64,000 nucleotides of DNA from Cynocephalus volans (lineage: Eukaryota > Chordata > Mammalia > Dermoptera > Cynocephalidae): NCBI RefSeq assembly GCF_027409185.1, contig NC_084463.1, forward strand, positions 162,727,869 to 162,791,868. The letters run 5' to 3'. This document shows positions 14,413 to 27,011 of the stretch, piece by piece; position 1 is the stretch's first letter; each line of letters begins with the position of its first letter. Made by a program: the position numbers and the translations under genes. Under the pieces are notes generated by a model, which did no database searches, had not been told where the DNA came from, and saw nothing but the letters and a program-made list of their open reading frames with translations.

Positions 14413-16354
14413 GGCACGTGCAATGGTTGGGACATGAGACAGGTGCATGCAGCCTGTGGGGTTGATCTGAGGGAAGCCCTGGGTCTGGGGAACCCACAGG
14501 ACGCGCCGGCCTAGTCTGTAGTCAGGGAGGGCTTCCTGGAGGAGGTGACATCGATCTGGACTTTTCTAAACTGAAAAGGGAGGAACGGGCAGCACAGGCA
14601 GAGGGGGAACAAGAGTGAAGGGGCAGGCGTGCCAAGCTGCCGGCTGGAGGGGCCTCTGTCTGCCTGCAGTGCTGGGCCAGCCTGGCGCCACAGACACTCA
14701 CATGAGGAAGGGGCTGGTGAAATGCGGTTGAGGTCGCGGCCTGTGTAGCACCGGCAGGTGGCTGTGGCCGCCGGGTTGGCCAGCACAGGCACGGCGGAGA
14801 AGCTGAGTCTCTGCAGCTCTCCCGGGGCCCGCAGCCAGTGACGGGCCAGGTAGACGCCAGACATCTCATTGGGCTCCATTCCCATGGGTGCCCCCGGTCA
14901 CGGCAACGCGGCGCAGGGGCTCCCGGGGCACAGGCAGCGAGCACATCCCAGTGTGGAGTGGAGCACCTGCTGGGTGGGCACACTTAGGGGACCCGGGCAC
15001 AGACACAGGGCCTGGTGCTTGGAGCTGGGGCAGCGGCGGTGAGCTCCCTGGGGCCTTGAGGAGTCCCAGCCAGGCAGGTTGGTCACCTGGCAAGAGGTGT
15101 GTCTCACCTTTCCCCCAGGGGCCCAGCTCCAGGGCATCCTCAGCCCAAGCCCCTCCAGTTGCACCTTCCTTTGAGGGTGGCCACTGCCCTGCCCGCTTCT
15201 ATTTGAGGAGAGAGTTTTCCCGCTTCTCTTAGAGAGAAGCCTCTTTCTCCTAAGTTGAGAAGAGGGTCCCGGATATTTGGGAAGATGGATTCACTGGGCA
15301 CACTCCCTACATAGGAAGATGATTATGCTGTCATTTTATAGACAGGAAAACTGAGGCACGGGTTGGCTGTGGAGTGTCTGGGTTCCAGGTGACCCCTGAG
15401 CCTCTCTGTCCCTCCAGCCTGATCCTCTGAGCTAGCGCAGAGGCCTGTGGGAGGCGAGTGCTCACCTGCTGATGCGGGTCTGGGCTTCCCAAACCAGCAG
15501 GGCTGGAGTATCTACCTCCTAGACAGGAGGGTATCTATGCACCTGTAGGTCCCTGGGCAGGAAGTGTTTGTGCTGAGTTGGCAGAGAGTGCACGTGTGTT
15601 GGGTGGGGAGTGTGATGCGGGCTGAGGTCCATCCAGCCAAAGGTTGGAGTGCTGGGGTCTCTCCCCTGCCCCCTGCCCGGCTCCACCCCACACTGCTACT
15701 TGCCACTGCGGAGGCCCATTGGGTCTGGGTCCTGCAGGCAGGTTCCTGTCCTTGCCCTTCAACCCTCTTCTAGGAATAGGGACAGCCCCACCTCCAGGGG
15801 CCAGGCAGGGCTCTTGTTGGGGAGCTCACTTGGCCTTGGAAAATTACTTGCAGGGATTCTTTAGGGCCTGGGATGAACAGAGACTCCCCCGGAGAGGCTT
15901 TGGACTCACCAGGCTGCCAAGTACAGGCAGTTTACTGCACAGGCATCCAACCAGGGTTAGCAGGACCTGGAATCCAGCCCTGGAGCCACTGGCTGAGCAA
16001 GGAGCTGAATCCTCCCAGAGGGGGCACATTCCTTAATGCTAATAAGAGGTGGGCAATGGAGCGGTGACTTGATTTGCCATGAGATTAGGCCATTAGTTAC
16101 TATCGAGGGTGCACATTGGTGGCCACCCAGATGAGGAGTCCCCTCTCCCTCCACAACCTGAGCAACATGCTTCTGTCCCTGCAGCCCCCAGAGGGCAGTG
16201 GTCACTCCTGGGTCACCCTTATCCTAAGAGCTATGCCCTGTGGGGTCCCAGTTTTATACTCTTTGATGCTTTAAATAAAATTTCAAAATGTTTCATCCAT
16301 TATTTTTTGCTGTTTTCAGGGACAGTATAACTCAAACAACAGCTTGCACTGTTT

Positions 16355-16465
16355 TGGAAGTGACTCTTAGACACATTTTACAGATGTGGAAACTGAGGCT
16401 CAGACAGAATGCCCAAGGGCACAGAGCCCTAAAGGTGGGCCTAGAATTGGAACCTAAGGTTTCCA
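16355..16465 (-). repeat. MIR SINE fragment
   Basis: Reverse-orientation MIR signature: 'acattttacagatgtggaaa', 'ctgaggctcagacagaatgc', 'ccaagggcacagagccc'. Short and diverged. Confidence 0.7.
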
Positions 16466-19400
16466 ATCTGACCTCACCCTCTCCCTGCTGCCTCTCAAAG
16501 GGCATGGTGGGGATGGTTCAGAGGTCACCGAGGAGAGAGGCAGGGCCTGTGAAGTGCCCAGCCCAGTTACCCACTGCCTGCTATGTGCCAGGCACTGGGA
16601 CCCTGAGGATGAGCCTCCCTAGGCATCTGGTCCCAGGCCTTCTTCACCACCAAACTTGGCTCCTCCCAGGCCAGTTCAGCTCTGCTCCATGCACCAGTCC
16701 CTGCACTGCTCTGGGCCTGGCTGCCCAGAGTCCCCTCTAGGCTAAGGGTCCTGGAAGCTGCTCAGATCTCACTCAGCTCTTTCTGTGGCCTGGGCTGCCC
16801 TTGGCTCTCCTGCCCTCCACCCTGCAGGGTTCAGTGAGCTCAGAGTGTGGCATTGTGGGGGCTGTGGCTCACCCTTGCTCCCATCAGGGCAGCTGGTACC
16901 TTGGTCAAGTAGCTGGAGTGGTGGGTGAAGTGTGAGGCTGGGGCAGTGCCAGGGCTGGGGCTCCTTAAGAGCTCCCTCTAGGGGCCCCCCCTCCTGGCAG
17001 CTGGAGCCTCAACAAAGGGAGGGCAGAGACCCCCACGTGGCAGGTCGTTGAATCCTTCATCCGAGGACAGCCCTGGGGAGTAGCTATCATTTGCCCTGGT
17101 TTACAGGTGCTGATGGAGGCTCTAGGAGGGTAGGGTGGTCCAGGAGAGCCCCCTGGCAGGTGGTGGCAGAAGGAGTCAGTGGCTGAGCCTGTCGGCCTCC
17201 CTCCCAGGCCCTGTTGTGCCCAGGTAGGGGTGTCGGGGCGCTGCTTTATGAATTGGAGGCCTTGGTCTCTGTTCTAAAGGCCCTCGCAGGCTGCCGGATC
17301 CTGCTGACTCGGGTGCGGGCCTCTCCAGAAGGAGGCGCCTTCTCAGCCGACTTGGCTATTTTGGGGGATGCTGGGGGCCAGAGCACATCCTGTCAGGAGG
17401 TGCTGGACCCCAGCTCTGGGAGGATAGCAGTAGGGGCTGCTGGAAAGTTTCATTTCCCTTGGCTGGGCTCTAGCTTCCCCGTTTCGGTGTTTATAGAATG
17501 GAAGAGGGGCCAGGAGCCGGTGCAGGAGCCTCAGAAACAGCAGCCGCCACCCCCTCTGAGCGTGAGCACGTGTCAACCTGCCTGTGCGCGGTGCTGGCGA
17601 GCGTCTGCCTGTCCGAGGGTCGGCACGTGCATGCCTGTGATTGTATGTGCTGCACCGACAGGCATCCGTGTCACAGCAGTGACAACAATCTGGAGATGGC
17701 CTGCAGAGTCACATCTTCGAGCCCCAGGAAGTAGAGGGGCCTCCCCTGGCTCTGAACCTCCACCCCTGACAGGCTGTGTGACCTGGAGAGAGCCAGTGTC
17801 CTCTCAGGGCCTTGGCTCCTGCCTGTGACATGGGGGCGAGGTTCTGTCCCGGCCCAGGGCAGCTGTGGGGAGTGGGAGCAAAGGGCGAACACAGCTCGCA
17901 GGACAGGTGTGCAAGGGCGGAGGACGGTGTACTGTGGGTTAATGGGTCCAACTCCTTCACTTAAGTTGGGGAAACCGAGGCCCAGAAAGGGGTCAGAACC
18001 TAAGCCAACCCACAAATTTGTTAAGCTTGGCCCAGGAGGGCCATGTGGCCTGGGAGCTGCTCCCAAGGGCCACTGACTCAGTGGCTTTGGAGCCTCCTGC
18101 CTGACTGTCACCCTCCTGGCCAGGCTCTAACCCTCCTGTTGGTCTCTCTGCTCACCCTCATCCTGCTGGCAGCCCTTACTTCTCATGGCGGGCCTCTGCC
18201 CGGCTTCTCCGGACAGCCTCTAGCTGCGGAAGGCCCGGGGCTCAGTCCTGGGCTCCCTCCTCTCAGATGGCATCAGACACCATCTCTTTGCTGGTGACAT
18301 GCAACTTCACATCCCAGACAAAGCGTGCGTGCCCAGGTGCTCACCTGCCGTCCTCACCTGGACAGCATCTCACACTGGCATGTCCTAAAGCCAATTCTCA
18401 GAGTGAGATGGGGCTAGAGAGGGTGGGGACCGTCGTGCAGGGCCCTGTGGCCCATGTCAGGTGTTTGGTCCTGAGGGGGCCACTGAAGGGCTGGGGTGCT
18501 CGCCCAGCTTTGCAGTCATGGGGTTTGCATTTGTGGCCACTGTGTGGAAGCCAGCGGGGGGCGGGGACAGCGAGCAAGAAGCAGCCAGGGAGGTGGCTGC
18601 TGCAGGACCCAGGTGGCAGATGACGGTGGCTCCACCTTGGAGTGAGAAGTGGACAATTCAAGAGATGCCTCCTAAGCAAACAAGACGAAAGGGACAGAGC
18701 AGGGTGACAGATTGGCATGCGGGCACTGGGGGGGGCATCCAAGAAGGTCCCTGGAGGGTGGAGCGGCCGGCACCAAGGGAGACAGGGAGAGGGCCAGGCA
18801 GGGGGGTAAGGGTGGCTCGCAAGTTTAATTCTGAGCATCGATCGGGACCCCTTGAAGACAGGCCTCCGACAGTCACAGGCAGCAAACGTCACCGACTCGT
18901 CCTCAGGGCCTCAGGCCTGGTCCTGAGGATGCCCAGGCGCGTGACGCTCAGTCCCGTGCTCAAAGGGTTCACAGGCTGGGTGGGGGTCAGGGGAGCCAGC
19001 AAAGGCCAGACAGTGCCATCGCTCCCTCTCTCTCCCCCGCTTCATTAATTCATTGGCAGGCACGCCAGGGGTGCCACTGTCATGTGGGCAGCCCTGGCTG
19101 GGTACGCCGACACGTCAGTGAGCTGGAACGTGTTTCTGCCTTCATGGACCTCGCTCTCTAGCAAACGAGACTCAGCCAGGTGTAGAGGGCACAGAGTTTA
19201 GTTCACATCCCTCAGGAGTAAAGAATGTGTCATTTCTCCGAGTATTTCTCCACAGCACAGTGAAAACCCTCTGAGTTCCACCTGCAGAGGTGGCAGGAAG
19301 TGACTCTCCATGGTCCATCCCCTGCAAGAATGGGGGATGTCTGTGGTGCCTGAAATCAGGAGGTGTGTCTGGGTTGCGACGCCTGGTGGCCTCCATCTTC

Positions 19401-20844
19401 ATCATAGCTGTGTCAGCTCCATGACAGGGGCCTGCTGCCCTGGTCACCACACAGACGTCCCTCCTGGCACCCTCCTTCCATCCAGGCCTGCATCCCACAG
19501 CCTGTTCACACACCAGGCATGGGGTCCCCTGCACCACTGGCCTCTTCAGCACCCTCGTCACAGCCTGTTCCTCCACCCCCCAGCCCGGGACCTTCCTGCT
19601 GGCCTGGCGTCCTGGGGTCAGGGCAGGAGGAGGACTCACCCCATACTGTCATTTTTCTTAACAGCCCACATAGACTGTGTCCTATTACTATAGTGGAACA
19701 AACGTTTATGGCTGAATCTGACCCCTGACCCCCACTGGGACCCTGGGATTGCCCCCAAGCCTCCTAGCAGCAGGACCCCATGACTGATAGACAAGGAGAG
19801 GCTGCTGTCACAAACCCCAAGGCTGTGGGAAGCTCTGGGAGGTGTGCGGCCAGGGTCACCTCTGCAGCCAGGGCCTCTGTGCCCAAGGCTGGCTCAGCCG
19901 CATCCCTAGGGACCCCTGGCACCTAGACACACAATGAATCCCCCACACCAACTCTAAGACAGGTGAGAATCCCATTCAACAAGATAAGGAAGCTGAGGCA
20001 TGGCGAAGTTCATGGGCTTGCCAACGAGCACCAGTGACACCGCGGCAGGGGAGAGGGGCAAACCCACGCCTTCCACGTGGACAGCGCTGCTGCGGGGGTG
20101 GAGTGTGCTGAGGGGCCAGACACTGCAGACACCAGCCCGGGGTTTGAGATGGCTTCCCAGGGAGGCAATGCGGGGGGAGTTGGGGTGCCGCAGGGATGGA
20201 AGTGGGGCGTGCATCCCACAAGGGCAGCATGAACAAAGGCCTGGATGGGGCTCGAGGCTCTCTGAACAGTTCCGTGTTGCTGGATCAACAAAGGCAGGGC
20301 AGGTCTTTGTTCAGGGTCTAGGCGATGCCGCTTCCAAGACTGCGCCTGCTCAGCCATGACCAGAGAGCAAAGGGCTGGAACTGGGGAGTGGGCTGAATGG
20401 GGACACTGGACACAGTTTGCGGCCTCTTGGCCTCTCTTGAACAGCACCCCCAGAGTAGAAGCCGGGACCTGCCTCCAGCCCCCCTTGCATCTAGGAAGCA
20501 GTCATGTGACTCGGCTCCACCAGTCAGAAGCCCGGGAGAGCCTGTGGTCTGGAGCAGCAACGTGGAGAAGCCGGCAGGGCGCACAGCCCGTCGTCTGAGG
20601 GCTGGACTCTGGAGTCAGGGCCCAAGTTTCTCTGCGTGACACTAGGAAGTGTCCTGTGCTCTCTGTGCCCCAGTGTAAAGATGTCCTGAACCGCCTATGG
20701 TCTTTGGACCAGACAGACCAAGTTTGAATTCAGACTAATTCACACACTGTGAGCTTCAGGACAAACACCCTAGTCTCTCTGAGCCTCAGTTTCTCTGCCG
20801 TCATCTGGACTAAGACCCACTATAGAGAGTCTAGGAGTGAATCC

Positions 20845-21010
20845 CATTTCATCCTCGCCAGATCCCTGTGGAGCTATTGAAGGAAGGCTCTAACTCACAG
20901 CTAAGGCTCAGAGAGGGCTAACACCTTGCCCGGGTTCACACAGCACATGGCAGAGACAGGATTCAAACCCAGGTCGGCCTGAGCCCAGACCCTGTGCCCT
21001 TGACCTCGCG
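20845..21010 (-). repeat. MIR SINE
   Basis: Reverse-orientation MIR: 'ggctcagagagggctaacac', 'cttgcccgggttcacacagc', 'acaggattcaaacccaggtc', and 'gaccctgtgcccttgacc' at the end. Confidence 0.75.
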
Positions 21011-21450
21011 CCAGCTGCCTCAGGGTAGGAGAAGGACAAGGTATCCAGCCCAACTGAGAGTCAGGGAAGGGACTTACTGACTCCAGGCACTATCAAGGGC
21101 CATTCTTGGACTGCTCCTTGGCCCTGGTGACACTGAAGACTTCATTTTCCTCGGACGCTTTGTCGTCTCTGAACCACAGACGTCAGTGGCCAAGGATGCA
21201 AAGGGAACAAGATCGGGTATGATGAGGGCAGCGAAATACCCAAAGGGTCTTCAATCAGCCAGCTCCTCTGTCCCAGATGGGGCCCCAGAGACCCTCTGAT
21301 TCTCTCTCAATCCTTCTGCCTCCCTCTTTTCAGACCACAGTTATTTCAAAGAAACAACTTCCCAGGTAAGGGGCAAGGAGAGAAGGGAATCCCTTCTACC
21401 CAGGCCAGTTGGTCACTCAGCTTCTACCTGGGCTACCTGCCCATCTACCA

Positions 21451-21506
21451 GTTTACCCATTCACCCACCCACCTATCCACCCGTCCATCCATCCATCCAT
21501 CCATCC
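21451..21506. repeat. (CCAT)n / CCAC-rich simple repeat
   Basis: An imperfect tetranucleotide run, 'acccacccacctatccaccc', followed by five or more CCAT units. A microsatellite in the ALDH3B2 downstream flank. Confidence 0.85.
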
Positions 21507-22592
21507 TCTCACTTCCTTATTCATTCTTTCCTTCACTCATCAACAAGGCCCTATTAAGCACCTCCTTTGAGTCCACCCTGTACCCTTTTGGAGAAAACCA
21601 TCCCCAACAATTCCTAGGGGAGCTGAAGGACCATACTTCCCTTCCTTTCCTCAGCCTCAGGCCACTAACCCAGTTTTTCCATGTCTCTAAGGGGTGAAGA
21701 ACACACTGAAACAAGACTGGGGGATTGGAAGTGGGTTCCCACAGTGAGGACTAGGGAAGGCACAAGAGGCTGGCCACAATGGACCAGGCATGTTCTGTCT
21801 ACCCACCTCCCACCCCACATTTCTCAGTAAAGCCCACCATCACTCAGCTCTGCCCCTACTTTCCTGTAGAAACTCAGCTCTGCTCTGTCCTGTCTCTAGA
21901 CCTCAGTTTGCCCATATGTCAGATGAAATTGCCAGATTTAGATTCTTCCAGCCCTGACCTCCTTCTGGAAGTTGAGAGGAGGGATGACAGATGTGGCCAA
22001 CGTGGGCAACACCCCCTGCCTGTGCCCATAGCAGACATCACTAATCAATCATACACTCTTTCCTATTGATTCCACACACAGAATCAGAATTCTTGTCAAT
22101 GACACATTTCAGGCAGATACCACCAATTGGCCAGGTCTGGGTTCAAGATCAGATCACTTTAGGTCAGACATACCCAGCTCCCCAAACCAGTTATGAATGG
22201 AGCTGTTAGGAATTGCTCTTTTGGGATCCTATTTATAGATCTGACAATTTATAGATTCTCTTTAACCACAGAATCTGCCCAACCTTTGGGGGACAGGTTT
22301 CTCTCTCCATTACCAGACATATCTTAGCAGAAGGTCAATGAATCTGTCAGGAGGCTGCGGAAGGGACTTTGACCCTGAAAGGGACTGGACCATCTAGAGG
22401 TCCTGTCTAGCCAGGGATCTGTTCAGACAAAGCCCCAGGAGTGGGATCTTTACACCCTGGAATGGACAGCTGCCTTTCAGGGATGACTGAGCGTGGGGCC
22501 AGCAACTGGCAGCCCAGGGTAGGTCAGGGACCGAGCAGCCATGGGCCGCAAGACAGAGGGACTGAAGCTGTGGTGCTGGAGGGGGCGAGTGC

Positions 22593-25500
22593 TCACAGCA
22601 GGGTGCAGTTCTGGGAGCCCAGGGCCCAGCTTATCAGCTGCTGCTTCCAGTAAGTAAAGGGTGGATAGCGGATTTCTTTGAGCTTCTCCAGGCCTGGGTA
22701 GGAGAGCAGGCAGGCGCGGTGGTGGGAAAAGGTGTCGAAGGAGAACTTGCCGTGGTACCTGCCCATCCCGCTGTTGCCTGCATGGGCACAGAAAGTGAAG
22801 GGCTGAGAACAGGCAGCCCATCCAGACCTATGCCCCAGCCTCAGCCACAGCCCACCGCCCAGGCCAGAAGCCCACACTGCTGGCAGGGAGCTCAGAGAGA
22901 GCCAGGCCATTCTAAGAGCCATTTTACAGATAGGGAAACTGAGGCCTTGAGAGGCCCAAGGCCTGAATCAAGGTTGAACAGTGAGTGAAGGGACTTCCTG
23001 GGTCTGGGGTAACAAACCCAAGCTTCCTCGGGCTGTGGGCGGGACAGGGTGGAGCAGAGCAGAGACTCACCGACTCCCCCTAGTGGCAGGGATGGCAGAG
23101 TCAGGTAGACAAAGCCCTCGTTGCCTACAAAGCTGCCGCTGCTGGTCTGATCCAGCATCTGGTTCACTACCTGGGGGGAGGGGTGTGGGGGAAGAGGGAG
23201 GTAATGGGTTCCAATCATCTGGGAAGAGGGCTTGAGCCCCGAGCATCCCACAGGGAGGAAGAGGACCACAGCATCTCCAATGCCTTGCCCTCCTCCACCC
23301 CCGACTGAACAATCGTCTCTCCCCTAGGCACCTTCTACAAGTGATGTCTTTTCAGTGATGTTTAGGTGCCCAATATGGTTATTACCATGATGCAAAGATG
23401 GAGGAAGACCCACAGCATGGAACCCATGGCCGTGAGACGTTGCACTGAGGTGTGCAAGTCCCACCTGCGACCTGGATTTGCCCATCAGGTCCCCCCTTGT
23501 TCTCCCCCAGCCCACTCAGGGCTTCTGCTTGCCCACATAGAACTGTTGCACCGGTCAGGAAAAGGGGGCTCTCTGGACAGGCTAGATAGAAAAAAGCACC
23601 TCTTCCTCCTGGTGGAGGCTGCTCAGTCAGGACGGACAGCTGACCGGCCATGCACCTGGTGGGTTTTGACCCTGCCCCAGCCTCCTCTGCCCCCTCTGCC
23701 CCTCTGCCAGGCGTCCTTGTGTAGGAGGCAGTCAAACCATGTGGCCTAGAAAATAGTCACACTTGAGACATCTGCTTCCCCAAAGCCTCCCCAGGGAGGC
23801 TGTGAGAGGGAAGGTGGCCAGTCTATACCCCTTTCGGCCCCGCTGTTGCCCCCAGCATGGCCGTGCCCACCTGGCTGCTGTTGGAGAAGGCGTACAGGGC
23901 CAGGGGCTTCTCCCGCCGCTTGATGAAGTCGATGGCCTCATCCAGGCTCCTCACGTTCACGATGGGCAGGATGGGCCCAAAGATCTCCTCCTGCATCACC
24001 GGCTCCGTCTCCTGCACGTCCACCAGCACTGTGGGAGCTGCAGGGCACAGGGGACGCTCAGTACCAAGGCCGCAGATGGGACACACCCCTGGGGTGGGGC
24101 ACTTGGGCAGGGCCAAGGACCCAGGGCTCTAGGCCGGGGAGTCCCAAATCTGACCTCCCAGGTCTCCAGGCTTCGGAGATGTTACAGGGAAGAAAGTCTC
24201 CCCACAGTCCCAGGCGGGGACCATACGGGCTTTCCCAGACTGCCCGGGGCCTCCGGAGCCCAGAGAATCCCCCAACCTTGGTCTCAGTCAGGGTGTCGGG
24301 ATCTTAGAGTCCAAGGTCACAGCATCCCAGAATGTTGGAGCCACAGCGTCACCCTGAGCTGCTGAGCCATTGAGACCCAGTAGACTGGGAGGCTCAGGAC
24401 GGGGCCATTGAAGTTTGCAACCTGAGATCCTGGGCTCCTGGTCAGGACCTCACGGAGCAGGACATGGTGGGACAGAAGTTTGGAGTCTCAGCACTCTGGA
24501 CCCTAGAACCTGGGGTCAGAGCTTAGCAAATCCAGAGCTGCGGGACCAGAGTTTGGAGTCAAGGAGTCACAGGCTCAGGGCCACAGTGACGTGGAGCGTC
24601 AGTGTCCTGGAATTGTGCCACTGGGAACCGTGGACCCGGGCTGGGCTCTAGTGGCGGGGCGGTGGTTGCGGGTGGGGGCCCAGACTCGGGCCGGCTGTGG
24701 CCCCTCCAGAGTGGAAGGGCCTTGTCCCCGGGGCAGCTGTGGCAGGGAGAGTGGGACTCACCAATGTAGAGGTCGCTCTCGTCGCTCTGGCCACCGATGG
24801 CCACGCGGCCACAGCCCAGCAGTCCCTGCAGCCGCTGGAACTGTTTCTGGTTGATGATGCGGCCCAGGTTTGGGGAGCTCCGGGGGTCGTCGCCATAGAA
24901 GCGGGTGATGCTGCTCTGCAGGGCGGGCAGCAGCCGCTCCTGCGTTTCAGGGCTGCACAGGATGTAGTCGGGGGCCACGCAGGTCTGGCCGGCGTTGAAG
25001 TAGCGGAACAAGGCCACACGGTTGGCCACGGTCTGGGGGTCGCAGTCGTCGTCCACGTAGCAGGGGTTCTTGCCCCCCAGCTCCAGGGTGACGGGTGTCA
25101 GGTGCTTGGCGGCAGCAGCCATGATGATCTTGCCCACGCGGGGGCTCCCTAGGGACATGGTGAGGAGGCCCCCATCCTTAACAGGCCTGGCCGGATGGTC
25201 CAGGCACTTGACTCCTGCTCTACTTCTTTCCAGAGAGACCCTTCAAGCTCCAATCCTGCCCTGCCTGGGATCTGCCTCCAGCCCTGCTGCCCAAGATCTA
25301 ATCTCTCTGAGACCCTTAGAGTCTCGATTGTCATCTGGGTCATGCTCCCACCACTGGCCCTGGCCTCGTCCCTCATCTCTTCTCCCTTCACCCCACCCTG
25401 TTCTCTGCTGTCCCCCATGCCACACACCCCAGGACCCCTGGCCAGGGCCACCCTCACCTGTGAAGAAGATGTAGTCAAACTTGTGCTCCAGCAGCCGGCC

Positions 25501-27011
25501 TGTCTCCTGGGGCCCACCCAGCACCACAGCAAAGCAGCTCTGCAAGACGGACAGGTGGCTCAGGGGACAGCAGGACCTCCTCAGCTGGCAGGGGCAGGGG
25601 TATGGGAACACTGGGCACTGAAGGGAGCAGGCCACCCTTACCTGGTCCAGGTACTGGGGCAGCATCTCGGCCAGGACCTTCTCCGTGCTCTTGCTTATTT
25701 CTGATGGCTTCAGCACCACACAGTTCCCTGCAGGGGCAGATGGGGAAGTCATGCGGGAGGCCAGTGCCCCTACACCCACCAAGGGGTGGACTCAGAGGGC
25801 CTGTGAGGCTGAGGGCACCACACAGCAGTATTCTGGAGGCTGTCTTTGGGAAGGACTATTGGGCTGGGGGGACACGGGGCTCAAGACCCTCTCCTCACCT
25901 GCCGCGAGGGCCCCCACCAGAGGCACCAGTGTCAGGTTCACAGGGTAGTTCCAGGGGGCGATGATTAGCACGAGGCCAAATGGCTCCTTCCGGACGAAGG
26001 CTGAGTCCAGCCTCGTGAGCTGGGGTGCAGGACGGACAGTGAGCCCTTGCCGAGGACCACCCCCAAACCCACCCCCCACACACTGGGGTCCTCAGCTCCC
26101 TGCACCATGGGATCCCGAGTGAGAAGATGAGGTCCAGAGGAAGTCAGGGATTGGCCCGGGTCTCTGGGGCAGGAAGGGGCCTGGGTCAGAGCTGCCCCTG
26201 CCCTCCCCCACCCCAGCAGGGCTCACCAGGCTCTTGCTGGCCGGCTCGTCCTTCATCCAGTCCTGCAGGTTCTTGAGCGCCAGGTCAACCTCGTTTTGGC
26301 TTGTGATGAGCTCAGATACGTCTGACTCAAACGGTGACTGTGGTGGGGTGGGATTCAAGGGGGTCAGGCCCAAGGCCCGGTCAGGAGGTGTCCAGGGTTT
26401 GGGGAGGGCAGAGTGGGTCCCTACCAGACACATAGAGAAAGTCTATGCACAGTACAGCAGCCCCGTGGGACATGCGTACCAGTTGGGAGTCCCAGCCCTG
26501 GAGCCAGGCTGCCTGGGCTCCAATTCCAGTCTGCCACTTCCTGGCTGTGTGACCTTGGGTGAGTGAATTAACCCCTGCGTGCCTCAGTTTCCCCACTAGT
26601 AACATGAGGATAACCATCAAAGCTGTCTCACAAGGTGGCTGTGAGTATTCACGAGTTAGTGTTGTAAGGTGCCTGTCATACACTACATGCCAGGAAGGGT
26701 CTGTTAAGTAAACAGGAGTAACTGGGGACACAGCTTGCACTCGTCGGGGGTACAGACCCTCCTCAGGAAGGACAAGATTGCCACAGAGGATGCAGCCCCT
26801 CCCTGGGACGGACACAGACTGCCCTGTCTGGAGTGCCCCCTGAGCCCACCTTGTGCAGGTCCTGCACCAGCGCGTCCTGCAGAAGCTGCTTGTTGTCCTG
26901 CAGGAAGCGGCTCAGGCCCTCCAGCTGCGCGGCCCGGAAGTCGGCTGGCCGGGTCCGCCCTGTGTTGAAGGCCTCCCGCAGCCGCCGCAGTGTGTCCTCG
27001 AAGGGGTCCAT
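22593..27011 (-). CDS. ALDH3B2: Aldehyde dehydrogenase 3 family member B2, intact, 466 aa
   Basis: NAD(P)-dependent oxidation of fatty and lipid-derived aldehydes to acids; ALDH3B proteins act at membranes or lipid droplets. Nine exons: 26850-27011 (ATG at 27009-27011), 26227-26337, 25899-26019, 25642-25727, 25458-25539, 24762-25148, 23871-24037, 23071-23170 and 22593-22777 (TGA at 22593-22595). All have AG/GT boundaries and compatible phases, giving 1401 coding bases. Conserved features are [39 protein letters not shown] (about 185-193), the catalytic Glu in LELGGKNP (E210), the catalytic Cys in [12 protein letters not shown] (C244), [11 protein letters not shown], and [19 protein letters not shown]. 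The end NCTLL is a CaaX box favouring geranylgeranylation. [13 protein letters not shown] and [12 protein letters not shown] match ALDH3B2 rather than ALDH3B1, from memory of the human proteins. The N-terminus ([20 protein letters not shown]) is complete, unlike the short human ALDH3B2. No disabling change is seen. Confidence 0.95.
26500..26705 (+). repeat. MIR SINE in first ALDH3B2 intron
   Basis: Near full length: 'ctccaattccagtctgccac', 'tggctgtgtgaccttgggtg', 'cctcagtttccccactagta', 'gtgcctgtcatacactacat'. Ancient copy in the intron 26338-26849. Confidence 0.9.

Larger units (their letters stand above)
10742..14946 (-). pseudogene. ACY3: Aminoacylase-3 (aspartoacylase 2), probable unitary pseudogene
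   Basis: ACY3 is a zinc carboxypeptidase-like cytosolic enzyme that removes the acetyl group from mercapturic acids and N-acetyl aromatic amino acids. All seven coding exons are recognisable: 14702-14946 (ATG at 14944-14946), 13088-13271, 12664-12757, 12403-12510, 12127-12236 and 10742-10957 as counted here, with exon phases that fit together. That is six blocks; I found no separate seventh. Preserved motifs include RELNQLLGPKAS, DLHNTTAN, LELGTQPQGVLRAD and [14 protein letters not shown]. Four lesions are visible. First, ten extra bases sit between HGN and EMSG of the zinc-binding motif, giving GGTHGNGAQ and then a stop. Second, one base is missing after DLNR, where TFTS is expected. Third, four residues are lost before DLHNTT in frame. 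Fourth, the donor after HLCHHLQ reads CAG/GGGGCC, with no GT. The two frameshifts cancel, so later exons stay in the original frame, but the stop comes first. Re-initiation at MGMEPNEMSG would omit the zinc-binding histidine. Assembly error is possible for the indels, less so for all four together. Confidence 0.85.
14947..22592. other. Spacer between ACY3 and ALDH3B2, no gene recognised
   Basis: Should contain the ACY3 promoter and non-coding first exon and the ALDH3B2 3' UTR, none of which could be fixed from sequence. Visible content is MIR copies (about 16355-16465, 20845-21010 and a partial one near 20600-20670) and a (CCAT)n tract at 21451-21506. No CpG island of promoter strength is visible upstream of ACY3. 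Open frames here show no domains or splice-compatible partners. Confidence 0.6.
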
